Below the pieces are notes generated by a model. It did no database searches. It was not told the DNA's origin and saw only the letters and a program-made list of their open reading frames with translations. Made by a program: the position numbers and the translations under genes. A stretch of DNA of 32,875 bases from an uncultured Bacteroides sp. (lineage in GTDB: Bacteria > Bacteroidota > Bacteroidia > Bacteroidales > Bacteroidaceae): NCBI GenBank assembly GCA_944320945.1, contig CALUJK010000101.1:1-32875 (forward strand), given 5' to 3'. Shown here one piece after another: positions 1 to 7,976 of this stretch (the first letter of the stretch is position 1; each line of letters starts with the position of its first letter).

Positions 1-633
1 ATCGGTAGCCTGGTAAGCGCCTCTATGTCTACGCCGCTCACTACAGTGGCAGACAACTCGGAAATGTTTGCCTACTTCTCCATGACCGAACGCCAGTTGC
101 TCTCAATGGTTCGCGAAGGTGGCACGACCCAAGAGATTCTGGACAAACTTCCCCGTATCCAGCTGCAACTGATTGACGGCAGCATCTATCCGGACAGCGG
201 CCGTGTAGCTACCATCAGCGGTGTCATCGACCCCACGACCGGTTCGGTGAGCATGCGTGCTCTCTTCCCGAACGATCACAACATCCTGCGCAGCAACAGC
301 ACGGGTAACGTCATTTTCCCGAACCCGATGCAGAATGTCATCATGATTCCCCAGTCGGCTACCAGCGAAATTCAGGACAAACGTTTCGTATATGTAGTTC
401 AAGCTGACAACACGGTGAAGAACACCGAAATCAAGACATTCACACTGGACGACGGAAAGAACTTCTTTGTGACCAGCGGACTGAAAGCCGGTGACAAAGT
501 AGTAATAGAAGGAGTACAAGCCCTGCACGACGGACAAGCCATCACTCCAATTACGCCTGCCGACAAAGAAGCTGCCTACCAGAAAGCCCTGCAAGACCAA
601 CGGGACGGCAACATCCAAACGGCATTTCAATAA
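1..633 (+). CDS. RND efflux periplasmic adaptor subunit (AcrA/MexA type), 5'-truncated
   Basis: The reading frame is open from the first base, so only the C-terminal ~210 residues are present and the true start lies upstream. The fragment matches the beta-barrel and membrane-proximal parts of an HlyD/AcrA-family membrane fusion protein, which joins an inner-membrane RND pump to an outer-membrane channel. Typical traits are a GVIDPTTGSVSMRALFPN stretch (beta-barrel), an IPQSA stretch, and a final GLKAGDKVVIEGVQALHDGQ segment. No signal peptide or lipobox can be judged because the N-terminus is missing. It is followed by the permease (127-base gap) and the outer-membrane factor, which is the standard order for a tripartite efflux operon. 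Family assignment is secure; the exported substrate is unknown. Confidence 0.9.
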   Translation: MGSLVSASMSTPLTTVADNSEMFAYFSMTERQLLSMVREGGTTQEILDKLPRIQLQLIDGSIYPDSGRVATISGVIDPTTGSVSMRALFPNDHNILRSNSTGNVIFPNPMQNVIMIPQSATSEIQDKRFVYVVQADNTVKNTEIKTFTLDDGKNFFVTSGLKAGDKVVIEGVQALHDGQAITPITPADKEAAYQKALQDQRDGNIQTAFQ

Positions 634-672
634 ACATACATAATATATAATAATAATGACGGATGAAGAAGA

Positions 673-690
673 GCTGCACATCGGTGCAGC
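673..690 (+). other. Short perfect hairpin between adaptor and permease
   Basis: GCTGCAC and GTGCAGC form a perfect 7-base-pair stem around an ATCG tetraloop. No T-run follows, so it does not look like an intrinsic terminator. It lies inside the efflux operon and could be an RNA processing or stability element; that role is inference. Confidence 0.4.
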
Positions 691-726
691 ACAATGAAGG
701 ATTCATCAAAACCACGGGAGTTCTTC

Positions 727-754
727 ATTCTTCATTCTTAATTCTTCATTAAAA
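727..754 (+). repeat. Dispersed TTCTTCATT-rich intergenic repeat, copy 1
   Basis: This 28-base pyrimidine-rich block is identical to 4291-4318. It ends six bases before the permease start codon, where a ribosome binding site would normally sit. It contains the words TTCTTCATT and CTTAATTCTTCATTAAAA. The same block in front of two successive genes suggests a dispersed intergenic element or a shared leader signal. Its function is unknown. Confidence 0.7.
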
Positions 755-760
755 CAGCGT

Positions 761-3700
761 ATGAAATTAGATAGATTTATCAACCGTCCGGTGCTATCAA
801 CGGTTATCTCCATCCTGTTGGTCATCTTGGGCTTTATTGGATTGGCCACGCTGCCAGTTACCCAGTATCCGGACATTGCGCGCCCAACAGTCAGTGTGAG
901 CGCAACCTATACGGGCGCCAACGCCCAGACCGTGTTGAACTCGGTCATTTCGCCGTTGGAAGACCAAATCAACGGTGTGGAAGGTATGATGTACATGACA
1001 TCAGATGCCTCTAACAACGGATCTGCTACCATTACCGTGTACTTCAATCAGGGAACAGACCCGGATATGGCACAGGTGAACGTACAGAACCGTGTAAGTG
1101 CCGCCCAAGGTCTGTTACCGCAAGAGGTAACCCAAATCGGTGTGACAACCCGTAAACGTCAAACCTCCATGTTGCTTATCTTCTCTATCTATGATATGGA
1201 AGACAAATACAACATTGAGTTTATCGAAAACTATGCCAACATCAACATCATCCCCGAAATCAAGCGTGTAGCCGGTGTAGGTGATGCCATGGTGATGGGA
1301 GCCGACTACGCCATGCGTATTTGGCTGAAGCCGGATGTCATGGCACAATACGAATTGATTCCTGCCGACATCAGTGCCGCATTGGCCGAACAAAACATTG
1401 AGGCTGCCCCGGGACAATTCGGCGAACGCAGTGGACAGACATTCCAATACACCATCCGTTATCGTGGTCGTTTGCAAACTCCCGAAGAATTCGAGAATAT
1501 CGTCATCAAATCGTTGGCCGACGGCGAAGTGCTTCGCATGAAAGATGTTGCCAATATTGAGTTGGGACGCAATACATACGGATTCGACAATACAATGAAT
1601 GGCCATAAGGGCGTCAGTTGTATCGTGTTCCAGATGGCAGGTACCAACGCAACGGAGACCATCCAGAACTTGGAAAAGGTATTGGCCGATATGCAGAAGA
1701 CCATGCCTGCCGGTTTAGGTATCAACATCGCACAGAGTGCCAACGACTTCCTCTTTGCCTCAATCCACGAGGTTATCAAGACATTGATTGAAGCGTTTAT
1801 CTTGGTGTTTATTGTAGTGTATATCTTCCTACAAGATATGCGTTCCACGCTGATTCCTGCCATCGCCATCCCTGTGGCCTTAATTGCCACATTCTTCGTC
1901 TTGAAGATTATCGGCTTCAGTGTCAATTTGCTGACACTTTCGGCCATGGTGCTTGCCATCGCCATTGTGGTGGATGACGCCATAGTCGTCGTCGAGGGCG
2001 TCCATGCCAAGCTGGACCAAGGCTACAAGTCGGCCCGTCTGGCTGCCATCGACGCCATGCACGAACTGGGCGGAGCATTGGTTTCCATTACGTTGGTCAT
2101 GATGTCCGTATTTATTCCCGTGAGCTTCATGGGTGGTACAGCAGGTACATTCTACCAGCAGTTCGGTCTGACCATGGCTATTGCCATCTTCTTCTCCGCT
2201 GTCAACGCCTTGACATTGAGTCCTGCACTTTGTGCCATTTTCTTGAAGCCGCACAATACAGACGGACATGACACAACCCTGAAAGAACGCATTGGCACAG
2301 CCACCAAAGAAGCCCGCAAGATTTGGATTCAACGTTATGCGCAGGGACTGGGCAAGTTCATGAAACCGAAGCTGACGATTATCTTCGCTATTGTAGCTAT
2401 TTTGGGTATGATTTTCGGTATGTTCAGCTTCGAAAAGCATCCGGTATTATGCCCCATCTTCATTGTCATCAGCGTGATGGCCATTGCCGGTATGACGACT
2501 GACTTTTTCAAGAAATCGTTCAACGATTCATACGACTCATTGCTGGGCAAGTACAAGAAACAAGTATTAAAATTCATCCAACGCCGCTGGCTGAGTGCCG
2601 GATTGGTGGCAGGTTCCATCGTGCTTCTGATTGTCTTCATGCAAATTACCCCGACAGGTATGGTGCCCAATGAAGATACAGGTACCATCATGGGTGCCGT
2701 AACATTGCCTCCCGGCACCTCTCAGGAACGTGCACAGGAAATATTGGCACGTGTAGACAGCTTGGTTGCCGCTGAACCGGCCGTACAATCGCGTACTATC
2801 ATCTCCGGTTATAGCTTCATCGGTGGTCAGGGACCCGGTTACGGTTCGGTCATCATCAAACTGAAACCTTGGGAAGAGCGCTCGACCATGCAAAACTCCA
2901 CAATTGTCTATGCCACACTCTTTATGCGTGCACAGAAGATTATCAAGGAGGCACAGGTATTGTTCTTCGCACCGCCTATGATTCCGGGTTACTCGGTATC
3001 TACCGACATCGAATTGAACATGCAAGATAAAACGGGAGGTAGCCTAGACCGCTTCTATAGTGTGGTACAAAGCTACATGGCCGCTTTGGAGGAACGTCCC
3101 GAAATCACATCGGCAGCCACGAACTTCAATCCGAGCTTCCCGCAATATAAGTTGGATATTGACGCTGCCGCTTGTAAACGTGCCGGCATCAGCCCCAGTG
3201 ACATTCTGAGCGTAATGCAAGGATACTATGGTGGTTTGTATGCTTCGAACTTCAACAGTTTCGGTAAGATGTTCCGTGTAATGATACAAGGAGAACGTGA
3301 CGCAACGAAGAATCTGGAATCATTAGAAAGCATCAAGGTGCGCAACGCAAATGGTGACATGGCTCCTGTAAGCCAGTTTGTCAAACTGACTAAGGTCTAC
3401 GGCCCGGATGTTATCAACCGTTTTAACCTATATACTTCTATGAAAGTGATGGTGGCTCCGGCTACGGGTTACACTTCCGGTCAGGCATTGCAAGCCATTG
3501 CGGAAGTGGCCGACCAAAATCTACCGACTGGTTTCGGTTACGAATTAGGAGGTATGGCACGTGAAGAGGCTGAGACCAGTGGAAGTACCACAGGTATCAT
3601 CTTTATCTTGTGCTTCGTATTCGTCTACTTATTGCTGAGTGCGCAATACGAAAGCTACATCCTTCCGTTAGCCGTATTGCTCTCTGTACCGTTCGGTCTG

Positions 3701-4189
3701 ATGGGTAGCTTCATCTTCGTGAACGGCGCCAGCCTCATCGGTGGCATTCCGGCCTTGCAGATGATTATCGGCACCATGTCCAACAACATCTACATGCAAA
3801 TTGCCTTGATTATGTTGATGGGTCTGTTGGCAAAGAACGCCATCTTGATTGTAGAGTTCGCCCTCGACCGTCGTAAGATGGGTATGAGCATCACATGGGC
3901 AGCCGTATTGGGTGCCGCCGCCCGTCTCCGTCCTATCTTGATGACGTCACTGGCTATGGTTATCGGTCTGTTGCCGTTGATGTTTGCCAGCGGTGCGGGT
4001 GCCAACGGTTACCGCACATTGGGTACGTCTGCCATCGGTGGTATGTTGATTGGTATGATTCTGCAAATCTTCATCGTACCGGCTCTGTTCGTGGCCTTCC
4101 AGTATCTGCAAGAGAAGGTTAAACCGATGGAATGGGACGATGTAGACAACTCAGATGCTGCCGCAGAGATTGAACAATACAGTAAATAA
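761..4189 (+). CDS. RND efflux permease (AcrB/MexB, HAE1 family) with extra membrane insert
   Basis: This is a 1142-residue proton-driven inner-membrane drug/lipid exporter of the HAE1 RND family. The N-terminus MKLDRFINRPVLSTVISI is the usual first transmembrane helix. The proton-relay residues are visible: the TM4 pair D405-D406 (VVDDAIVVVEG) and K1025 in TM10 (GLLAKNAILIVEFA). AcrB is about 1049 residues; the surplus of roughly 85 residues sits between TM6 and TM7, around residues 500-583. It contains two additional hydrophobic segments (about 537-555 and 563-580) before the usual amphipathic helix (YKKQVLKFIQRRW). The gene sits between the adaptor and the outer-membrane factor. ATG 761 is preceded by an AT-rich leader without a Shine-Dalgarno motif. 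The substrate cannot be predicted. Confidence 0.96.
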   Translation: MKLDRFINRPVLSTVISILLVILGFIGLATLPVTQYPDIARPTVSVSATYTGANAQTVLNSVISPLEDQINGVEGMMYMTSDASNNGSATITVYFNQGTDPDMAQVNVQNRVSAAQGLLPQEVTQIGVTTRKRQTSMLLIFSIYDMEDKYNIEFIENYANINIIPEIKRVAGVGDAMVMGADYAMRIWLKPDVMAQYELIPADISAALAEQNIEAAPGQFGERSGQTFQYTIRYRGRLQTPEEFENIVIKSLADGEVLRMKDVANIELGRNTYGFDNTMNGHKGVSCIVFQMAGTNATETIQNLEKVLADMQKTMPAGLGINIAQSANDFLFASIHEVIKTLIEAFILVFIVVYIFLQDMRSTLIPAIAIPVALIATFFVLKIIGFSVNLLTLSAMVLAIAIVVDDAIVVVEGVHAKLDQGYKSARLAAIDAMHELGGALVSITLVMMSVFIPVSFMGGTAGTFYQQFGLTMAIAIFFSAVNALTLSPALCAIFLKPHNTDGHDTTLKERIGTATKEARKIWIQRYAQGLGKFMKPKLTIIFAIVAILGMIFGMFSFEKHPVLCPIFIVISVMAIAGMTTDFFKKSFNDSYDSLLGKYKKQVLKFIQRRWLSAGLVAGSIVLLIVFMQITPTGMVPNEDTGTIMGAVTLPPGTSQERAQEILARVDSLVAAEPAVQSRTIISGYSFIGGQGPGYGSVIIKLKPWEERSTMQNSTIVYATLFMRAQKIIKEAQVLFFAPPMIPGYSVSTDIELNMQDKTGGSLDRFYSVVQSYMAALEERPEITSAATNFNPSFPQYKLDIDAAACKRAGISPSDILSVMQGYYGGLYASNFNSFGKMFRVMIQGERDATKNLESLESIKVRNANGDMAPVSQFVKLTKVYGPDVINRFNLYTSMKVMVAPATGYTSGQALQAIAEVADQNLPTGFGYELGGMAREEAETSGSTTGIIFILCFVFVYLLLSAQYESYILPLAVLLSVPFGLMGSFIFVNGASLIGGIPALQMIIGTMSNNIYMQIALIMLMGLLAKNAILIVEFALDRRKMGMSITWAAVLGAAARLRPILMTSLAMVIGLLPLMFASGAGANGYRTLGTSAIGGMLIGMILQIFIVPALFVAFQYLQEKVKPMEWDDVDNSDAAAEIEQYSK

Positions 4190-4209
4190 ATAATGAAGAA
4201 CTGAAAATG

Positions 4210-4280
4210 AAGAATGAAGAATTTTGTCCGGGACTCTCCAAAAGGCTATGCCGGCAGACAAGGCGGAATTCTTCATTCTT
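4210..4280 (+). repeat. Inverted repeat in permease-OMF gap
   Basis: Fourteen-base arms at 4210-4223 (AAGAATGAAGAATT) and 4267-4280 (AATTCTTCATTCTT) are perfectly complementary, separated by a 43-base G+C-richer loop. No T-run follows, so termination is unlikely. The right arm is built from the same word as the dispersed repeat just downstream. Possible roles are a folded mRNA leader or a relic of a small palindromic element; neither is proven. Confidence 0.6.
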
Positions 4281-4290
4281 GAAATTCTTA

Positions 4291-4318
4291 ATTCTTCATT
4301 CTTAATTCTTCATTAAAA
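4291..4318 (+). repeat. Dispersed TTCTTCATT-rich intergenic repeat, copy 2
   Basis: Identical over 28 bases to 727-754 and placed nine bases before the start codon of the outer-membrane factor. Here the block is extended on its left by a further diverged copy, 4267-4290. Confidence 0.7.
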
Positions 4319-4327
4319 GTACATAGT

Positions 4328-5716
4328 ATGAAAGGGAAAATAATAGCAACCATGATGTGTGCCGCCGCTTTGCTGAGTAGCTGCCACATCTACAAAGCAT
4401 ACGACAGGCCGGAGGATATCACTGCCGAAGGACTGTATCGTGACACCGTGGCCGGAAGCGACACGTTGGCTTCGGACACGACCAATTTCGGCAATGTGCC
4501 CTGGCGGGAAGTGTTTACCGACCCGCAACTGCAAGCCTACATAGAGCAGGCACTGAAGAATAATGCCAACCTGCGCAGCGCCATCCTGACCGTAGAGCAG
4601 GCTCAGGCTTCACTCATGTCGGCGCGTCTGGCTTATCTGCCCCAATTGGCTTTGTCACCGCAAGGGACACTGACCAACTGGAATACAGGCGAGATGACAA
4701 CCAAGACTTACACCATTCCGGTAACTGCAAGTTGGCAGATAGATCTCTTCGGCCAGATTCTGAACCCCAAACGTGCCGCACAGGTATCACTGAAGCAATC
4801 TGAATTCAACCAGCAGGCTGTACAAACACAGCTTATTGCCAACGTGGCCAATCTGTACTACACGCTGCTGATGCTGGACCGTCAGCTCGCCATCACGGAA
4901 GGTACTGCCGCCGTACTAAAAGACTATGTAGAGACGATGCAAGCCATGTATGATTACGGCAGTGTGAATAGTGCCGCCATCGAACAAAGCCGCACTTCGT
5001 ATGCACAAGTCGTGGCTTCACTGGCCGACCTGCATCAGAGTATCAGCGAGGCTGAAAATTCTTTCTGTCTCTTGCTGAACGAGCCTGCGCATGCCATCGA
5101 ACGCGGAGTATTGGAAGAACAGGTATTACCATCGGATTTCTCTGCGGGCATTCCTCTGCAGCTGCTTTCCAACCGTCCGGACGTGAAGGCTGCTGAAATG
5201 TCACTGGCTGCGTGCTACTATAATACGAACAGCGCCCGCGCTGCTTTCTATCCTTCCATCACGCTGAGCGGTTCACTGGGTTGGACTAACAACAGTGGAG
5301 CCGGCATTGTGAATCCGGGTAAACTGCTGGCGTCTCTGGTAGGTTCGCTGACACAGCCGCTGTTCTACCGCGGTACCAACATCGCCCGGTTGAAACAGGC
5401 AAAGGCTCAGGAGGAACAGGCCAAACTCCAGTTCCAGACAGCCCTGCTTACTGCCGGAAATGAAGTCAGCAACGCACTCTCTTTGTATCAAAACACCAGT
5501 ATGAAAGCAGAATCTCGCACCATGCAGGTAAATTCTGCCCGCAAAGCTGCGGAAGATACAAAAGAATTGTTTAACTTAGGCACGTCAACCTATCTGGAAG
5601 TATTGTCCGCTCAGCAATCTTACCTCAGTGCACAACTTTCAGAAGTAAGTGATACCTACGACCGCATGCAGGCTGTCATCAACCTGTATCAGGCTTTGGG
5701 AGGCGGAAGAGAATGA
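4328..5716 (+). CDS. TolC/OprM-type efflux outer-membrane lipoprotein (NodT family)
   Basis: At 462 residues this matches the OprM/NodT outer-membrane factor family, whose trimers form the exit duct of RND pumps. The N-terminus is a lipoprotein signal with lipobox LLSSC (Cys19). Two outer-membrane-efflux-protein repeats follow, each made of long helices: about residues 55-240 (WREVFTDPQLQAYIEQALKNN, then MSARLAYLPQLALSP) and about 265-455 (LLSNRPDVKAAEMSLAA, FYPSITLSGSLG, QPLFYRG). The C-terminus ends with YLEVLSAQQSYLSAQL and YQALGGG, both typical of the family. It is the third gene of the efflux operon, and the next gene starts only 24 bases downstream. Confidence 0.95.
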   Translation: MKGKIIATMMCAAALLSSCHIYKAYDRPEDITAEGLYRDTVAGSDTLASDTTNFGNVPWREVFTDPQLQAYIEQALKNNANLRSAILTVEQAQASLMSARLAYLPQLALSPQGTLTNWNTGEMTTKTYTIPVTASWQIDLFGQILNPKRAAQVSLKQSEFNQQAVQTQLIANVANLYYTLLMLDRQLAITEGTAAVLKDYVETMQAMYDYGSVNSAAIEQSRTSYAQVVASLADLHQSISEAENSFCLLLNEPAHAIERGVLEEQVLPSDFSAGIPLQLLSNRPDVKAAEMSLAACYYNTNSARAAFYPSITLSGSLGWTNNSGAGIVNPGKLLASLVGSLTQPLFYRGTNIARLKQAKAQEEQAKLQFQTALLTAGNEVSNALSLYQNTSMKAESRTMQVNSARKAAEDTKELFNLGTSTYLEVLSAQQSYLSAQLSEVSDTYDRMQAVINLYQALGGGRE

Positions 5717-5740
5717 CGCAACCTTTAAATTCTATATATT

Positions 5741-6517
5741 ATGATTAGTCCGTTAGCTTATGTAGATCCTGCTGCCAAGATTGGCAAGGATGTCACCATT
5801 CAACCGTTTGCCTACATTGAAGGCGATGTGGAAATCGGTGACGGGTGTGTAATCATGGCTCATGCCAGTGTGTTGAAAGGCACACGCATGGGCAAGGGTA
5901 ACAAAGTGCATCAAGGCGCTGTGCTGGGTTCGGAGCCGCAAGACTTCCACTACACGGGCGAAGAGAGTCTGCTGATTATCGGTGACAATAATGACATCCG
6001 CGAAAATGTGGTGATAGCCCGCGGTACACATGCCAATGAAAACAGCACACGCATCGGCAACAACAATTTCCTGATGGACGGTGTACATCTGTGCCACGAT
6101 GTGCACATCGGCAACAAATGTGTACTGGGCATCAAGACCAGTATTGCCGGTGAATGCAAAGTAGACGATTTCACCATCCTGAGCAGCAATGTCTTGCTGC
6201 AACAAAATTGCCACATCGGAAGTTGGGTGCTGATTCAGTCGGGATGCCGCATTTCCAAAGATGTGCCTCCGTACATCATCATGGCCGGCAACCCCGCCGC
6301 TTACCACGGCATCAATGCCGTCGTATTACAGCACCAGCACGAAATGAATATCACCGAACGCATATTACGACACATCATGAATGCCTACCGGTTGGTATAC
6401 CAAGGAAACTTCAGCCTGCAAGACGCCTTGCAGAAAATTGAAGACCAAATCCCCATGAGCGACGAAATTCATAACATCATCAACTTCATCCGAAACTCAA
6501 AAGGTATCGTCAAGTAA
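5741..6517 (+). CDS. LpxA-like UDP-GlcNAc O-acyltransferase paralogue with altered active site
   Basis: This 258-residue left-handed beta-helix protein has the size and architecture of LpxA, the first enzyme of lipid A synthesis. It has hexapeptide repeats to about residue 185, then a helical C-terminal domain (about 195-258). The HLCHD motif places H116 and H119 opposite E. coli H122 and the general base H125. By ungapped alignment (constant offset of six), other E. coli active-site positions differ: K76 is H70, H99 is A93, H144 is E138, H160 is Q154, and the R204-R205 pair is H198-Q199. The gene follows the outer-membrane factor of an RND pump rather than the usual lpxD-lpxC/fabZ-lpxA cluster, so it is probably a second copy with shifted acyl or sugar specificity. 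A bidirectional terminator follows. Fold is certain; exact reaction is not. Confidence 0.8.
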   Translation: MISPLAYVDPAAKIGKDVTIQPFAYIEGDVEIGDGCVIMAHASVLKGTRMGKGNKVHQGAVLGSEPQDFHYTGEESLLIIGDNNDIRENVVIARGTHANENSTRIGNNNFLMDGVHLCHDVHIGNKCVLGIKTSIAGECKVDDFTILSSNVLLQQNCHIGSWVLIQSGCRISKDVPPYIIMAGNPAAYHGINAVVLQHQHEMNITERILRHIMNAYRLVYQGNFSLQDALQKIEDQIPMSDEIHNIINFIRNSKGIVK

Positions 6518-6540
6518 AGAGGATGTTATCCGTAACAAAA

Positions 6541-6597
6541 AGCATCCCGGCAGCACAACTGAAGAATCAGTGATGCTGCTGGGATGCTTTATTTTTT
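6541..6597. terminator. Bidirectional intrinsic terminator between lpxA-like gene and DUF2851 gene
   Basis: Arms 6541-6555 (AGCATCCCGGCAGCA) and 6574-6588 (TGCTGCTGGGATGCT) form a 15-pair stem with one G-T wobble. A T-rich tail (TTATTTTTT) follows on the plus strand, and TTTTTGTTA on the minus strand. The right arm abuts the stop codon of the minus-strand gene at 6589, so it serves two convergent transcripts. Confidence 0.9.
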
Positions 6598-7872
6598 CTC
6601 TTTTGCCCGCAAATATTCGTAGCCGAAACGGCAGCGCAAGCAATCACGCTTCTCGCAATAGGCACGTTGCAACTGAAGCACCGCCTGCGAATCGGCGGCC
6701 GTATGCACGGGTAGTCCGGTGGCCGACCATTGCCGGATGATAGAATTATCTTCTGCCTTCAGCCCTTCCAGGAAACGGGAAGCGCGCTCGCACAACAACA
6801 TATCGGCTTTATGACGGCCGTAGGCGTAGAGAAAAGGAATCACCGTATTGATAAGGATAAGATTCAGAGCGTTCGCTCCCAACCGCTTTTCATGGCGGGG
6901 AGAGGATTTACGGAAGTTGAAATGCTCTTCCCAATAAGGAGACGTGCAGGCCGTGAGAATGCAGCACACTTCGTCAGGCGTCTGCGCCTCCATGATGCGC
7001 GAGAAAAGGGATTGCTGCGTGTGGTACAGATAAGCCAGTTGCGCCAGACGAACGTGGGGGAAATTGCCGGGACGCAGACGCAGGAAACGCCAGCGGGCAG
7101 CACTCATGGGTGCAGGCAGGGTGAACTTATGCTGCAAATAGTGGAACTCCCGACACAGACGCAGATAGTAATCATCCGGCTCGGTCAGCGGCTCGTCCAG
7201 CAGTCCCGCCTGCCCGAAGAAGAATGCTTCTACCTGAAAGAGATTGTCGCGGTGTTTGTCCACGGCGCGGAAAGGGAGCGAGGATGCCCATGCCTCGAAG
7301 GCATCACCGTTCAGGCCGAAACCGAAATTGCGCGCCAGGGTAATGAAAAAGACATCTTCCCAATGCTGCCCAAAACGCTCCAGACGGTCGGCGATGAGTC
7401 GCGCTTTCTCCTCCAACCGCTCCGCCTGAAGGGCAGAGAACCAGCTATGGACGGTGAAGCGGGAAAGCGTATCGAATATGGAATAGCAAGGCGGAAAGAT
7501 TTCCCCACCGCGCAGTTCTTCGTAGCGCAAGCGCACACTCTCCGGACAGGGCAGCACCAACTGCGGTAACGGCTCGCCCGTGGAACGGCAGACGTCACAG
7601 TCAGCATCGCCCACTACGTGCAGTATCACATTGTCATAGGCGGCATCGCGGTCGTGCCCGTGGCGCATCCAGTCCGAAGAACGGGTGTGAACCTCTACAT
7701 TGCCTACCCACAGCGTACCGTCTATTTTAAGCTTCGCGTTGAAAAAGTCCGGTCCTGCGTTGGCATTGGGCAGTCCGGCATCGATGACCTCTACCGGCAG
7801 TCCTGATGTGGTGCGCAGCGGTTGCAGCGGGAACATCTTATGCCGCCAGACGTAGTGTAATAGTTCTTCCAT
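6589..7872 (-). CDS. DUF2851 family protein
   Basis: This 427-residue protein has no signal peptide and belongs to the DUF2851 family, found widely in Bacteroidota; its function is not known. It begins MEELLHYVWRHKMFPL and has the family's conserved N-terminal half, including GPDFFNAKLKIDGTLWVGNVE and EVHTRSSDWMRHGHD. That block, with its acidic residues and K, looks loosely like a nuclease core; this is inference only. The C-terminus has a CxxCxxG-like set of cysteines (CEKRDCLRCRFGYEYL). The start at 7872 is preferred over an in-frame ATG at 7938, because a TAnnTTTG promoter box on this strand (7899-7906) lies between them. It is convergent with the lpxA-like gene and divergent from dapB. 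Confidence 0.85.
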   Translation of the reverse strand: MEELLHYVWRHKMFPLQPLRTTSGLPVEVIDAGLPNANAGPDFFNAKLKIDGTLWVGNVEVHTRSSDWMRHGHDRDAAYDNVILHVVGDADCDVCRSTGEPLPQLVLPCPESVRLRYEELRGGEIFPPCYSIFDTLSRFTVHSWFSALQAERLEEKARLIADRLERFGQHWEDVFFITLARNFGFGLNGDAFEAWASSLPFRAVDKHRDNLFQVEAFFFGQAGLLDEPLTEPDDYYLRLCREFHYLQHKFTLPAPMSAARWRFLRLRPGNFPHVRLAQLAYLYHTQQSLFSRIMEAQTPDEVCCILTACTSPYWEEHFNFRKSSPRHEKRLGANALNLILINTVIPFLYAYGRHKADMLLCERASRFLEGLKAEDNSIIRQWSATGLPVHTAADSQAVLQLQRAYCEKRDCLRCRFGYEYLRAKEKK

Positions 7873-7898
7873 TGTTAACAAGACGTTAATGTGAGGCG

Positions 7899-7906
7899 CA
7901 AATGTA
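7899..7906 (-). promoter_or_regulatory. Bacteroides -7 box for DUF2851 gene
   Basis: On the minus strand this reads TACATTTG, an exact match to the Bacteroides -7 consensus TAnnTTTG. It lies about 27 bases before the proposed ATG at 7872. No convincing -33 TTTG is seen. Confidence 0.6.
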
Positions 7907-7916
7907 AGAATTATCT

Positions 7917-7924
7917 TATCTTTG
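7917..7924 (+). promoter_or_regulatory. Bacteroides -7 box for dapB
   Basis: TATCTTTG matches TAnnTTTG and lies 52 bases before the dapB ATG at 7977. It is only ten bases from the oppositely oriented box for the DUF2851 gene, so the two promoters share their upstream DNA. Confidence 0.6.
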
Positions 7925-7976
7925 CAGACATAACTCATTATGTTTTTTGAATTCCATCTCTAAACACAGAAGAACA

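Noticed and set aside
4210-4280. Intrinsic terminator inside the efflux operon
   Set aside because: The stem is A+T-rich, the loop is 43 bases and no T-run follows, so it is listed as an inverted repeat only.
6730-7569. A 279-residue open frame on the plus strand opposite the DUF2851 gene
   Set aside because: It is an antisense shadow of a G+C-rich gene; its translation resembles no family and the minus-strand protein is a clear family member.
7873-7938. Longer DUF2851 start at 7938
   Set aside because: The extra 22 residues are hydrophobic and unlike the family start, and the minus-strand promoter box lies downstream of that ATG.
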